NCBI RefSeq assembly: GCF_003952945.1
Contig: NZ_QXGK01000005.1
Coordinates: forward strand, 62,001 to 126,000
DNA length: 64,000 bases
Reading direction: 5' to 3'
Source: Bifidobacterium samirii
GTDB taxonomy: Bacteria; Actinomycetota; Actinomycetes; Actinomycetales; Bifidobacteriaceae
The first letter of the stretch is position 1; each line of letters starts with the position of its first letter. A program made the position numbers and the translations under genes. The notes beneath the pieces were generated by a model. It saw only the letters and a program-made list of their open reading frames with translations. It was not told the origin of the DNA and did not search any database. This document shows positions 37,687 to 47,017 of the stretch, piece by piece.

Positions 37687-40428
37687 ATGAGCGATCTGAA
37701 CGCATTGAATCTGGAACCGGGGGCCCTGATCGGCGGGTACACGCTGGTGTCGCGCCTCGGCGCGGGCGCGATGGGATCCGTCTGGCGCGTCAACGACGGC
37801 GGCGGCCAGGAGTATGCGATGAAGATCCTGCGCGATTCGCTGTCGGAGGACGGCGTCGACGACGGTGACGACGACGCGCTGCGCGAACGCCTGACGGCCC
37901 GCGAGCGCCTGCGCCGCGAGGCGATGGCGTTGAAGCGGGTGAATCATCCGGGTGTATGCGGCATCGTGGATATGGAGTTGGATGATTCGGTCGCGTTCAT
38001 CGTGACGGAGCTGATCGAGGGCCGTAATCTGCGTGACGACGTGAAGGCGAACGGCCGCTATACGGGTGATGATCTGGAACGGCTGGCGCGCAAGCTGATC
38101 GAGGCGGTGAAGGCGGTGCACGCGGCGGGGATCGTGCATCGCGATCTGAAGCCGACGAATGTGATGGTGGCGGCATCGGGGCCGATCATCGTGGATTTCG
38201 GCATCGCGATGTCGGGCGGGGAGAGCCATGTGACGCGCACCGGTCTGGTGATGGGCACGCCGGGGTTCATCGCGCCGGAGATCATCGACGGCGCGGAGTC
38301 GGATGAGATGACGGACTGGTGGTCGCTGGCGTCGGTGCTGGCGTTCGCGGCGACGGGTGCGCCGGTGTTCGGCACGAAGCCGATGATGGCGGTGCTGGAG
38401 CGTGCGGCCGCGGGCAATGCGAATCTGACGGGTCTACCGGCGGGCACGATGAACGCGTTCCGCGCCGCGTTGCATCCGGACCGGCGTCGCCGCTGCACGC
38501 CGGACCAGCTGCTGCATGCGATCATGATGGACGCGCTCGACCCGTTCGCGTGGCGGGATGCGGCGCTGGAAAGCGGCGAGATGGGGGTGGTGCACCCTTT
38601 TGACGGTTCCGGCGCGGATAATCCGCGTCTGCTGTGGCGTCGCGCGCAGCGTCGTGCGGCCGGCGCGGGCGGGCGTATGGCCCGCGGGATCGCCGGCGGA
38701 GTCGGGACTTCCATATCTGAGGCCGGCGCGGGCATGCCGCCGGCGCCCCCGTCGCCGATCGCCACGGCGGGTGGCGATCCGTCAGCGTTCGTTGCGCCGT
38801 CTTCGATGCCGCCGATGCCGCCGACCGTCGACCGGTCGGCACCGCCCGTCCCACCGGCGCCGTCGACCGCGTCGGCCGCGGTCGAGCTGCCGACGGATGC
38901 GCCGTCGCAGGTGATGGAGATGCTGCCGATGGACGTGCTGTCCGGCGGCGCGCCTGCGTTGGACGATACGTCCGCGGATGCGACGCCAGAGACGCCGGCC
39001 GACGCGACCGACGCGACCGACGCGACCGACGGGCGTTCGGCGGACCAGCCGTCGGACCCGTCGGGAGCCGTGCCGCCGGTTCCGCCGGACGAGTCCACGA
39101 CCGTGCTTTCTCCGGCGGGTTCCGCTGCCGCCGTACCGTCCGCGGAGTCCACGACCATGCCGTCGCCGGGCGAATCGACGACCGTCCTGCCGCCGGCTGC
39201 CATGCCGGCAGATGCGCCTGCCGCCGACAGCGGCGGACGCATCGTACGCAATTCGCGCAATGTGCCCGCCGCGGATCGTGCGCCCGGCATGCCGGCGGCA
39301 CCTACGTCGTCGCCGTCGGACGGCACGACCGTGATCGCCGCGCCGGTCACGCCGCCGGGCCGCGTACCGTCGTTCCTCGCCGGAGCGTATGGATCGGAGA
39401 CCGCCGCGCGCGGCGAGGCGGCACCGACGTCGGGCGAGTGGACGCAGTCGTCGCTGTTCGACCAGCCGTCCGCGGACGGCCGCCCGCCGGCGTTCCTGAT
39501 GGACGGCGACGAACGCTCCGACGACGTCCCCGACGACGACGCATTGACGGAGATCGGCGGCGAGCCGGTGGATGACGGACCGTCCGGACGCGCGGTCCGG
39601 CGCGCGACAGGCACGGCGGCGTCCGGCCCGGCCGGCGACGCGGCGGGCGACGACCGCACCCGGCCCCGTCGCGGCTGGTTCGGCCGGCGTCTCGACGACG
39701 ACGCTGACGACACCTACGGTGCGCACGATTCCTACGACCCGTACGGCGACGCCGACGACGCGGATGCGGCGACGCGGCGCGCCCGCTACCTGTCGGCCGG
39801 GTCGGGCGTCGTGACGCTGCTGCTCATCCCGCTCGCGCTGGTCGCGGCGAGCATCCCGCTCGCGGCGGTGCTGGCGGCAGGCGCGCTGCTGTGGGCGCTG
39901 TTCACGTTCGGTTTTTCGGTGGACGCGCGACTGTCGCGCGAGGAGCGCCGCGGCGGCCGCACGTCGACCGACGGGCTCGTGCAGGCGGCGAGTCTGCCGT
40001 GGCATCTGCTGCGCGCGGCCGGCGCCGCCGCCGCGTGCACGCTCGCATTGGGCGTGTTCATGGTCGTCGTATCGGCGTTGGCGGCGCTGATCTTCGACCT
40101 GCCGACGTCGAACGTCACGTTCGGCCCGTCGTGGCTGACGCTGCCGATGGCCGCCGACGCGCCGCTGTCGGCCGGCGGCGTCGTGTCGGCCGCGGCGATG
40201 GCGGTGGGATGGCTGACGGCGACGTTCTCGCATCGCACGTCGGCCGTACGGCTGGGCGCGGGCGCGCTCGCCGGTTCCGCCCGCGGCGGTTCGGAGGACG
40301 GGTCGCCGACGTCGACGCGCACGATGATCCTGGCGGCTGTCTGGCTGACGGTCACGCTGGCCGCGCTCACCGCGATGGGCCTCGGTTCGCCGATCGACTG
40401 GTGGCCGTTCGCCGGCGAATCCTGGTGA
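37687..40428 (+). CDS. Membrane Ser/Thr protein kinase
   Basis: A 913-residue Hanks-type kinase. The kinase domain (about 17-280) has the glycine loop LGAGAMGSVW, the ATP lysine in YAMKIL, the catalytic HRDLKPTN with D153 and the DFG D170. A long Pro/Ala/Thr/Asp-rich linker (about 330-690) follows, probably disordered and a possible phosphorylation region. Four to five hydrophobic segments fill about 705-905, so the protein is anchored at its C-terminus. PASTA repeats are absent, unlike PknB, so it does not sense peptidoglycan in the usual way. It is a single gene; its start ATG lacks a strong ribosome site. Confidence 0.9.
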   Translation: MSDLNALNLEPGALIGGYTLVSRLGAGAMGSVWRVNDGGGQEYAMKILRDSLSEDGVDDGDDDALRERLTARERLRREAMALKRVNHPGVCGIVDMELDDSVAFIVTELIEGRNLRDDVKANGRYTGDDLERLARKLIEAVKAVHAAGIVHRDLKPTNVMVAASGPIIVDFGIAMSGGESHVTRTGLVMGTPGFIAPEIIDGAESDEMTDWWSLASVLAFAATGAPVFGTKPMMAVLERAAAGNANLTGLPAGTMNAFRAALHPDRRRRCTPDQLLHAIMMDALDPFAWRDAALESGEMGVVHPFDGSGADNPRLLWRRAQRRAAGAGGRMARGIAGGVGTSISEAGAGMPPAPPSPIATAGGDPSAFVAPSSMPPMPPTVDRSAPPVPPAPSTASAAVELPTDAPSQVMEMLPMDVLSGGAPALDDTSADATPETPADATDATDATDGRSADQPSDPSGAVPPVPPDESTTVLSPAGSAAAVPSAESTTMPSPGESTTVLPPAAMPADAPAADSGGRIVRNSRNVPAADRAPGMPAAPTSSPSDGTTVIAAPVTPPGRVPSFLAGAYGSETAARGEAAPTSGEWTQSSLFDQPSADGRPPAFLMDGDERSDDVPDDDALTEIGGEPVDDGPSGRAVRRATGTAASGPAGDAAGDDRTRPRRGWFGRRLDDDADDTYGAHDSYDPYGDADDADAATRRARYLSAGSGVVTLLLIPLALVAASIPLAAVLAAGALLWALFTFGFSVDARLSREERRGGRTSTDGLVQAASLPWHLLRAAGAAAACTLALGVFMVVVSALAALIFDLPTSNVTFGPSWLTLPMAADAPLSAGGVVSAAAMAVGWLTATFSHRTSAVRLGAGALAGSARGGSEDGSPTSTRTMILAAVWLTVTLAALTAMGLGSPIDWWPFAGESW

Positions 40429-40571
40429 CGTCCGCCCCGGCTTCACCCGTGGGCGATACTCACGCGCGTCCGTTATGATGGGCGCGATCGCAAGGCCGTA
40501 TCGTCGGTCGCGCAGCCGGGCCGGCGGCGGGAACCGTCGGCCGCGCGCGGGCCGCAGTGGGAAGGATCATC

Positions 40572-41549
40572 ATGGCCAAGGGCAACAGGGACAAGAGCCG
40601 GGCGGCGAGGCGCGCCGCCGAGGCGCGGGCCGAGCAGGCCGCGCGCGAGCAGGCGGAGCGCGAGCGCCGGCAGCAGACGGTGATCGGCGCGATCGTGGTG
40701 ACGCTGATCGTGGCGCTGCTGGCGGTGGGCGGCGTGATGTTCTGGCGTTCGACGCATCAGGCGGCGCAGGAGGCCGCCGAGGAGGTCAGCGTCGACGATG
40801 CGTACCAGGCGGTGCAGGCCGTCTCCGGCAAGCCGGCGCGCGCCGACGACAAGGGCGGCATCATGATCTCGAAGGACGGCTACGGCACGACGGTGGACGG
40901 CGCGCCGACGATCGCGATCTACATGGATTTCATGTGCCCGGGATGCGGCAGCGTGAACCGTCAGCTCGACCCGACGCTGGTGAAGCTGGTCGATGCCGGG
41001 CAGATCAATCTGGAGCTGCACTTCCTGTCGTTCATGGACCGCTATTCGACGGACGAGTATTCGAGCCGCGCCGCGAACGCCGCGCTGTACATCGCCGACC
41101 ATGACGACGATCCGGCGCATCTGCTCGATTTCATCGCCAACATGTACGCCGATGATTTCCAGCCGGAGGAGGGCAGCGGCTACGAGCCGGTCGGCGACGC
41201 CGAGATCCGTCAGCAGGCGATCGACGCGGGCGTCGCGGACGACGTGGCGCAGGCGGCGATGACGCGCGACTACGATGATTGGCTCGCCGCGGTCAACGCG
41301 TATACGCCGAAGCGTCCGGAGCTGTTCAACACGTCCGGCAACTTCGAGGGCACGTTCACGACGCCGGCGCTGACGATCAACGGCACGCGCTGGAACCTGT
41401 CGGAGGTGAGCGCCGCCGGCATGACGGTCAAGGACGCGTTCCTGGAGTCGATCGGTCTGCCCGCCGACAAGCTGGGCGACGGGGCGACGCTGCCGTCGAT
41501 CGGCGCCGACGGCAAGCCGATCGACGTGATGACCGGCCAGAGCGAGTGA
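40572..41549 (+). CDS. Membrane-anchored DsbA/thioredoxin-fold protein
   Basis: A 325-residue protein with a charged, helical N-terminus (residues 1-35), one membrane helix (about 37-58) and an extracellular thioredoxin-fold domain of the DsbA/DSBA-like (Thioredoxin_4) type. The redox motif is C122-P-G-C125 in MDFMCPGCGSVNRQL, and the cis-proline loop appears in TFTTPALTINGTRW. Likely role: forming or exchanging disulfides in secreted proteins. Start ATG follows GGAAGGATC. Single gene following the kinase by 143 bp; not obviously coupled. Confidence 0.88.
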   Translation: MAKGNRDKSRAARRAAEARAEQAAREQAERERRQQTVIGAIVVTLIVALLAVGGVMFWRSTHQAAQEAAEEVSVDDAYQAVQAVSGKPARADDKGGIMISKDGYGTTVDGAPTIAIYMDFMCPGCGSVNRQLDPTLVKLVDAGQINLELHFLSFMDRYSTDEYSSRAANAALYIADHDDDPAHLLDFIANMYADDFQPEEGSGYEPVGDAEIRQQAIDAGVADDVAQAAMTRDYDDWLAAVNAYTPKRPELFNTSGNFEGTFTTPALTINGTRWNLSEVSAAGMTVKDAFLESIGLPADKLGDGATLPSIGADGKPIDVMTGQSE

Positions 41550-41600
41550 TTCCGCCGGGCCGTCCCGGATCGGAGCCGGTCCGGGACGGCCTGCCCGCCG

Positions 41601-41715
41601 AAACGTCACAACGCGCGCGCAATCGGACGGTCTGCGTGTCCGTTGCGAAGCAACGACTGTCCGAAACTTCGCAACGGGCACGCGCGCATCCCGATTGCGC
41701 GTCCATAGTGAAGGT
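41601..41715. repeat. Family C palindromes, 2 units, 63-bp period
   Basis: Units aligned at 41606 and 41669 (63 bp apart) with arms like ACTTCGCAACGGGCACGC and the inverse GCGTGTCCGTTGCGAAG. They follow the DsbA-like gene. The rest of 41716-41880 shows nothing further. Confidence 0.8.
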
Positions 41716-41881
41716 CCGATACCCACGGCATCGGACGGCCGGTCACGATACGGGACCATCATCCGGACAGCGGATTTCCCCGGCGGCGTAAAAACGGACG
41801 CGACACGCACAACAGCGACATTATTAGGAAATTCGTCAAACAAAAAAGCGTGGCCGTTCCGCACCGACCCACGGCGCGACA

Positions 41882-41909
41882 TTGAACATTCCGAAAGTGC
41901 TGGTATGCT
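41882..41909 (+). promoter_or_regulatory. tRNA-Thr promoter
   Basis: TTGAAC (41882-41887) and TATGCT (41904-41909) with a 16-bp spacer, ending 37 bp before the tRNA. May also drive the small RNA behind it. Confidence 0.6.
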
Positions 41910-41946
41910 TGTCATTCGTCGCATCCGAGGCATTCGGACGCGGTAA

Positions 41947-42020
41947 GCCTCCTTAGCTCAGATGGCCAGAGCGGCCGCCTTGTAAGCGGCAGGTCGTCGG
42001 TTCGATCCCGACAGGGGGCT
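41947..42020 (+). tRNA. tRNA-Thr (anticodon TGT)
   Basis: A full 74-base cloverleaf. The acceptor stem is GCCTCCT/AGGGGGC with one G-T pair, the D arm GCTC/GAGC, the anticodon stem GCCGC/GCGGC around loop CTTGTAA (anticodon TGT, reading ACA), and the T arm GTCGG-TTCGATC-CCGAC. The 3' CCA is not encoded and must be added by the tRNA nucleotidyltransferase found at 47.2 kb. Confidence 0.95.
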
Positions 42021-42025
42021 CGTCA

Positions 42026-42210
42026 CGCAGAAAAACGGCGTATAGTAGGCACTAGCGTGGTTTTCTGCGCGGAGTTCTTACCCTGAGTAAGCAACCCAGA
42101 AGCTTTCCCCCAACTTGTAGCTTCTGGTGAGTGGGCAGAGCGTTCCCCCAACCGGCTCTGCCCTTGTAGTGGGGGCGGGTACTTCCCCTTCTCTCCCGCC
42201 CCCACTTTTT
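42026..42210 (+). ncRNA. Candidate small RNA with C-rich hairpin loops
   Basis: Six bases after tRNA-Thr begins a run of hairpins. H1: CGCAGAAAA/TTTTCTGCG (42026-42069). A small stem CTTAC/GTAAG (42077-42091). H2: CCAGAAGCT/AGCTTCTGG with a 14-base loop (42096-42127). H3: GGGCAGAGC/GCTCTGCCC with a 13-base loop (42133-42163). H4: GTGGGGGCGGG/CCCGCCCCCAC with a 15-base loop (42169-42205), then TTTTT, a classic terminator. The loops of H2, H3 and H4 all carry TTCCCC. A TATAGT hexamer (42041-42046) may start it; otherwise it is processed from the tRNA transcript. C-rich loops are known in Gram-positive sRNAs that pair with ribosome sites. Confidence 0.7.
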
Positions 42211-42358
42211 CTTTATCTCCTCCCGTCTCTCCTCCCCGACCCAGCCGCCGTTCGGGTTCGGCCGGTACAATGCACCCTTGTGCGCATCGCGTCGTCGCGC
42301 ACGTCATCCCCCTGGACCAGATAGACCGTCCGCAACGTCAGGAAACGAGGTGCACCGC

Positions 42359-43981
42359 ATGGCCAGACGATGGACCCCGCAACGATTCGCCCGTCTGCGC
42401 CGCATCCGAGTCGCCGCATGCGCGCTCAGCGTGACCGCGATGATGGTCGGCACGTTCGCAGTCGGCGCGCGCAAGACCGTCGCCGTGACCGTCAACGGGG
42501 AGACGACGACCGTCGTCACGTATGCGATGAGCGCCCAGCGCCTGCTCGCCCGGATGGGCGTCGACGTGAAGACGCACGACCTGGTCGAGTCGAGCGCCGG
42601 CGGCGACCGGCTCACCGACCATGCGGTCGTGACCGTGCAGAGCGCCTACCAGACCACCATCACGATCGACGGCCAGCGCGTCCCGTTCTGGACGACCGCG
42701 ACCAGCGCCGCCCAGCTGCTCGGCTTCTTCGAGGCGAACGAGCATGCGGCCGCGAAGATCACCGTCGACATCGGCAACATCTACAACAAGCTCACCGGCG
42801 GCATGGTCATCGACGCGGACGGCCCGGTCACGGTCATCGCGGACGGCAAGACCTCGGTCGCGCCGAACGGCAAGCTGCCGGCCGCGTCGATCCTGGACGC
42901 GAAGGGCATCACCGTCGGCAAGGACGACCGCGTCAGCGTCGAACGCGACGGCGACGAGACGATCCTGCGCGTGCAGCGCGTCACGGTCGGCCAGGAGACA
43001 CGGATGACGACGGTGACGCACGGCACGCAGACGGTCGTCGACCCGTCGCTGGCGCCGGGCGAATCCGTCGTCCGCCAGCAGGGCGAGGACGGCCGGATCC
43101 GGCAGGTCTACGACGTCACATACGTCGACGGCGAGGTCGAGTCGGAGACGCTCGCCTCCGAAACCGTCGTCAAGCTGGCGCTCGACACGATCATCGCCGT
43201 CGGCCCGTCGAGCGGGTCGAATGGGTCCGATGATGCGGCCGGTTCCGGTGGCACACCCGGTTCGTCCGGCGGTTCGATGTCCGGCGGCAGCGGCGCGACC
43301 GGCGGATCGTCCGGCGCGACCGGCGGCGGCTCATCCGATTCCGGCACGTCAGGCGGCACGACCGGCGGCGACGGCGGTTCCAATGATTCCGGCGACGGCG
43401 GTTCCGGTACGACCGGCGGCTCGACCGACGACGCCGGCAACGGCGGCGGAACGTCGGGCGGAGGCTCCAATGATTCCGGCAATTCCGGCGGTAGCGGCGA
43501 CGACTCGGGCGGATCGTCCAACGGAGGATCGTCGTCCGGCGGTTCCGATGATGCCGGCAATTCCGGTGGGAACTCCGGCGGCTCATCCAGCGGCGGTTCC
43601 AGCGACTCCGGCTCATCGTCCGGCGGTTCCGGCGGCTCGTCCGACGGCAGCTCGACCGCACGGCTGTGGCATCCGACGCCGGCGCAGGCGCAGGCCTATG
43701 CGGCGGGCGCGGCGGCCCAGCGCGGCTGGACCGGCGACGACTGGGACTGCCTCGTCAAGCTGTGGAACCGCGAGTCGAACTGGCGTTGGGATGCGGAGAA
43801 CGCATCATCCGGCGCGTACGGCATCCCGCAGGCGCTCCCCGCCGACAAGATGGCGGTGTTCGGCGCGGACTGGCGCGACGACGCCGCGATCCAGATCGAC
43901 TGGGGTCTGGCCTATATCGCGGAACGCTACGGCTCACCGTCCAAGGCGTGGCAGCATTCCGAAGAGGTCGGCTGGTACTGA
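42359..43981 (+). CDS. Secreted resuscitation-factor-like muralytic protein (DUF348-G5-transglycosylase-like)
   Basis: A 540-residue wall-acting protein. A signal/anchor helix (about residues 21-40) is followed by DUF348 repeats (about 40-200: VAVTVNGETTTVVTYAMSAQ, then ITIDGQRVPFWTTATSAAQL) and a G5 domain (about 210-280: GDETILRVQRVTVGQETRM). A Ser/Gly linker of about 150 residues leads to a C-terminal lysozyme-like domain with NRESNWRWDAENASSGAYGI, the likely catalytic acid being E472. The order matches RpfB-like proteins, although the catalytic domain looks SLT-like. It probably cleaves peptidoglycan during growth. ATG chosen follows CGAGGTG; an alternative start lies 81 bp upstream. Confidence 0.9.
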   Translation: MARRWTPQRFARLRRIRVAACALSVTAMMVGTFAVGARKTVAVTVNGETTTVVTYAMSAQRLLARMGVDVKTHDLVESSAGGDRLTDHAVVTVQSAYQTTITIDGQRVPFWTTATSAAQLLGFFEANEHAAAKITVDIGNIYNKLTGGMVIDADGPVTVIADGKTSVAPNGKLPAASILDAKGITVGKDDRVSVERDGDETILRVQRVTVGQETRMTTVTHGTQTVVDPSLAPGESVVRQQGEDGRIRQVYDVTYVDGEVESETLASETVVKLALDTIIAVGPSSGSNGSDDAAGSGGTPGSSGGSMSGGSGATGGSSGATGGGSSDSGTSGGTTGGDGGSNDSGDGGSGTTGGSTDDAGNGGGTSGGGSNDSGNSGGSGDDSGGSSNGGSSSGGSDDAGNSGGNSGGSSSGGSSDSGSSSGGSGGSSDGSSTARLWHPTPAQAQAYAAGAAAQRGWTGDDWDCLVKLWNRESNWRWDAENASSGAYGIPQALPADKMAVFGADWRDDAAIQIDWGLAYIAERYGSPSKAWQHSEEVGWY

Positions 43982-44137
43982 TCCGGCACGGCCGCCCCGA
44001 TCGTGCGGCAGACTGGCGGGCCACCGACCGGCGAGGGCATCCGTCCGCAGCCAAGCACGACGACACGGGGCCTACCGGACGCTGCAAGACCATACGAAAC
44101 ACGCGAGAATACAGAGAAGACCGACGAAAGGCATGAG

Positions 44138-45091
44138 ATGAACGAAGAGCAGGGCAGGCTGCTGGGCGCGGCGGACATCCGTCGCATCGCGGCGGACGCG
44201 GGCATCAGCCCCACCAAGAAGTTCGGCCAGAACTTCGTGATCGACCCGGGCACGGTGCGCCGCATCGTGCGCGAGGCCGACGTGACGGCCGACACGCATG
44301 TGATGGAGGTCGGCCCGGGCCTCGGGTCGCTCACGCTGGCGATCCTGGAGACCGGCGCGACGATGACGGCCGTCGAGATCGACCCGCCGGTCGCCGAACG
44401 CCTGCCGCGCACGATCGGCGAATACATGCCGGACGCGGTCGACCGCTTCCGCGTCGTCAACCGCGACGCGCTGACCGTCGCTCCCGCGAACCTGCCGGAT
44501 TTCAACGACGACGACCGTTTCACGCTCGTCGCGAACCTCCCGTACAACGTGGCCACGCCGATCATCCTGACGCTGCTGGAACGCTTCGCCAACCTCGACT
44601 CGTTCCTCGTCATGGTGCAGAAGGAGGTCGCCGACCGTCTCGCCGCCGAACCGGGCAGCAAGATCTACGGCACGCCCAGCGTCAAGCTCGCTTGGTACGG
44701 CACCGCACGCCGCGTCGGCAACATCGGCCGCAACGTGTTCTGGCCGGCCCCGAACGTGGATTCGGCGCTCGTGCGCTTCGACCGTCATAATCCGGCCGCG
44801 CAGGCCGCGCTCGTCGGCGACGCCGACCGCAAGGCCACGTTCGCGCTCATCGACGCCGCGTTCGGCCAGCGTCGCAAGACGCTGCACGCCGCGCTCAAGA
44901 AGACCGTGCCCGCCGGCGCGTTCGAGGCGGCCGGCATCGACCCGACCCGCCGCGGCGAGACGCTGACGATCGGCGAATTCGCCGCGCTCGCACGCGCGTG
45001 CGCCGCCGTCGCCGACACGTACGCCGATACGGCCGCAGCCGCCGACGATGCCGATTCCTCCGACTCCCAGCCGACCACCGACGCCGAGTAG
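44138..45091 (+). CDS. rsmA: 16S rRNA dimethyladenosine transferase
   Basis: Dimethylates A1518 and A1519 in the 3' end of 16S rRNA using S-adenosylmethionine during small-subunit maturation. The 317-residue protein has the N-terminal KKFGQNFVID, SAM motif VMEVGPGLGSLTL, the acidic VEIDPPVA and the catalytic NLPYNVATPI, followed by a helical C-terminal domain (AFGQRRKTLHAALKK). A short Ala/Asp-rich tail is added at the end. It is between the muralytic protein gene and ispE, an order common in Gram-positive bacteria (yabE-ksgA-ispE). Confidence 0.95.
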   Translation: MNEEQGRLLGAADIRRIAADAGISPTKKFGQNFVIDPGTVRRIVREADVTADTHVMEVGPGLGSLTLAILETGATMTAVEIDPPVAERLPRTIGEYMPDAVDRFRVVNRDALTVAPANLPDFNDDDRFTLVANLPYNVATPIILTLLERFANLDSFLVMVQKEVADRLAAEPGSKIYGTPSVKLAWYGTARRVGNIGRNVFWPAPNVDSALVRFDRHNPAAQAALVGDADRKATFALIDAAFGQRRKTLHAALKKTVPAGAFEAAGIDPTRRGETLTIGEFAALARACAAVADTYADTAAAADDADSSDSQPTTDAE

Positions 45092-45176
45092 TCCTCCGCC
45101 GGTCCGGCCGACGCCGACCCGCCGACGACCGGACCGCACCAGCAGAACCGTTGTGAATCCCCGGAAGGAGCCCATC

Positions 45177-46097
45177 GTGACGAACCAGCAGCAGCCGTCC
45201 GCCGTCAGCGTCGACGTGCCCGCCAAGACGAACCTGACCCTGCACGTGGGCGAGCCGCGCGCCGAATGGGGCGGCCGCCACGCGCTCGACACGATCTACT
45301 GCGGCGTCGGCGTCTACGACACCGTCGCCGTGTCCCGCCGCGCGCCCGGCTCCGGATTCACGTTCGCGCTGGCCGGCGACCATCTGGGCGACCTCGCCGC
45401 ACCGGCCGCCGACGCCCTGTCCGACGAGGACGCGCGCCGCAACCACGCCGTCAAGGCGCTGCTCGCCCTCGCGCAGGCCGCCGGCCGAGAGCCCGACGTC
45501 GCGATCCGCCTGACCAAGCGCATCCCGGTCGCGGCCGGTCTGGGCGGCGGATCCGCCGACGCGGCCGGCGCACTGCTCGCATTGAACATCCTGTGGGCAC
45601 TCGACTGGCCGATCGACCGGCTGCGCGCGGTCGCCGCCACGCTCGGCGCCGACATGCCGTTCTGCCTGACCGGCGGCGTCGCGCACGGCACCGGCTTCGG
45701 CGAGCGAATCGACGACATCCCCGCCGATTCGCCGCGCGGCCGCGACCTCGCCGCGCGCGGGTTCGCCGGCCGTCTGCTCGTCGGCGCGTACGACGACGCG
45801 CTGTCCACGCCGGCCGTGTACGCCGCGTTCGACCGGCTCGGCGCCGGCGACGGCGGCGAGAACCATCTGCAGCATGCGGCCGTCACGCTGCACCCGCGCA
45901 GCGGCCTCGCGATCGACGCGGCGAGGGCGGCGGGCGCGACGCAGGCGTTCGTCTCCGGTTCCGGCCCGTCGGTCGTCGCGTTCACGCCGACGGCCACCGT
46001 CGAGGATGCGGTGCGCCGCGCATGGGAGTCGGCCGGCTGCGTCGACCGCATCATCGCCGCCGACGCCCCGGCTACGCCGCGCATCACCGTCGCCTGA
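45177..46097 (+). CDS. ispE: 4-diphosphocytidyl-2-C-methyl-D-erythritol kinase
   Basis: The ATP-dependent kinase of the methylerythritol phosphate route to isoprenoids. At 306 residues it has normal length. The N-terminal substrate motif is VDVPAKTNLTLHVG and the GHMP-kinase ATP loop is PVAAGLGGGSADAAGALLA (about residues 117-135); the C-terminal GHMP motif is FVSGSGPSVVAF. The GTG start chosen has GGAAGGAG seven bases upstream. It follows rsmA by 85 bp and probably shares its transcript. Confidence 0.95.
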   Translation: MTNQQQPSAVSVDVPAKTNLTLHVGEPRAEWGGRHALDTIYCGVGVYDTVAVSRRAPGSGFTFALAGDHLGDLAAPAADALSDEDARRNHAVKALLALAQAAGREPDVAIRLTKRIPVAAGLGGGSADAAGALLALNILWALDWPIDRLRAVAATLGADMPFCLTGGVAHGTGFGERIDDIPADSPRGRDLAARGFAGRLLVGAYDDALSTPAVYAAFDRLGAGDGGENHLQHAAVTLHPRSGLAIDAARAAGATQAFVSGSGPSVVAFTPTATVEDAVRRAWESAGCVDRIIAADAPATPRITVA

Positions 46098-46166
46098 CCA
46101 CCGGCGTCGGCGTCACGTAGTGCCGCTACTCTTGAACCAGTCTCGTGGGAATGGGAAGGACAAGGA

Positions 46167-46862
46167 ATGACTGAGCAATACGACGAGAGGCAAGCCCGTA
46201 AGGCGTACATGCGACGCCGTCAGCGCAAGGTGTTCGCCGTCGCCGGGTCCCTGCTGGTCGTGCTGCTGGTGGTCGCGCTCATGTTCTACTTCCACCTGTT
46301 CGGGCTGGGCGTGGTGAAGACGTCCGCGACGCAGCCCAACTACGGCGTGACCGCGCCGTGCGTGCCGAAGGCCGAGGACGGTTCGACGCGCAAGTACGTG
46401 GACAACCGCGACGTCAACGTGACGGTGTTCAACGGCACCGCGCACGTCGGCTTCGCGAAGGCGGTGCGCAACGCGCTCGTCCAGCGCGGCTTCCCGATGA
46501 ACGACCCGCAGACCTACTACGTGGACGGCGCGCAGAACACCGACCTGGAGCGCACGATGATTCGCTTCGGCAAGAACGCGATCGCCGAGGCGTACACGCT
46601 CAACGCGAACTTCACCGACGCGGTGCTCGTCATGGACGACCGCGAGGACACGAGCGTCGACGTCGTGCTGGGCGCCACGTTCAACGACCTCGTGCCGGTC
46701 GCGGACGTGCCGGGCGCCGACAAGGACATCGCCGACATCGAGGGCTGCGTTGCCGCCGACCAGATGACCGGCCTGCCGCACTACGAGGTCGTCGCCGACC
46801 CCACCGAGGAGGATGCGCAGGCCGACCAGTCCGCCGACCAGCAGGCCGAAACCGCCCAGTAA
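46167..46862 (+). CDS. LytR C-terminal-domain membrane protein
   Basis: A 231-residue protein with a basic N-terminus (ARKAYMRRRQRK), one membrane helix (about residues 22-45) and an extracellular LytR_C domain (about 80-190), recognisable from VNVTVFNGTAHVGFAKAVRNAL and ERTMIRFGKNAIAEAYTL. It ends in an acidic Glu/Asp/Gln tail. LytR_C proteins accompany cell-wall polymer ligases, but the catalytic LCP domain is absent, so this is likely an accessory or envelope-binding protein. It is 69 bp after ispE, possibly the last gene of the rsmA operon. Confidence 0.82.
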   Translation: MTEQYDERQARKAYMRRRQRKVFAVAGSLLVVLLVVALMFYFHLFGLGVVKTSATQPNYGVTAPCVPKAEDGSTRKYVDNRDVNVTVFNGTAHVGFAKAVRNALVQRGFPMNDPQTYYVDGAQNTDLERTMIRFGKNAIAEAYTLNANFTDAVLVMDDREDTSVDVVLGATFNDLVPVADVPGADKDIADIEGCVAADQMTGLPHYEVVADPTEEDAQADQSADQQAETAQ

Positions 46863-46880
46863 CCGCCGCTTCCCCGCCCC

Positions 46881-46985
46881 CGTAACTTCGCAACGGACAC
46901 GCGACGACTATGTCTGCGTGTCCGTTGTGAGGTTACGGACCGTCCAACCTTCGCAATGCGCACGCAGACCATGCGATCGCGCGTC
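46881..46985. repeat. Family C palindromes, 2 units, 63-bp period
   Basis: Units aligned at 46888 and 46951. The first pairs AACTTCGCAACGGACACGC with GCGTGTCCGTTGTGAGGTT. It lies between convergent LytR_C and cca genes, right before a 182-bp inverted-repeat element. Confidence 0.8.
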
Positions 46986-47017
46986 CGCCGCGAGTTCCGG
47001 AGAACTATGTTGCATAG

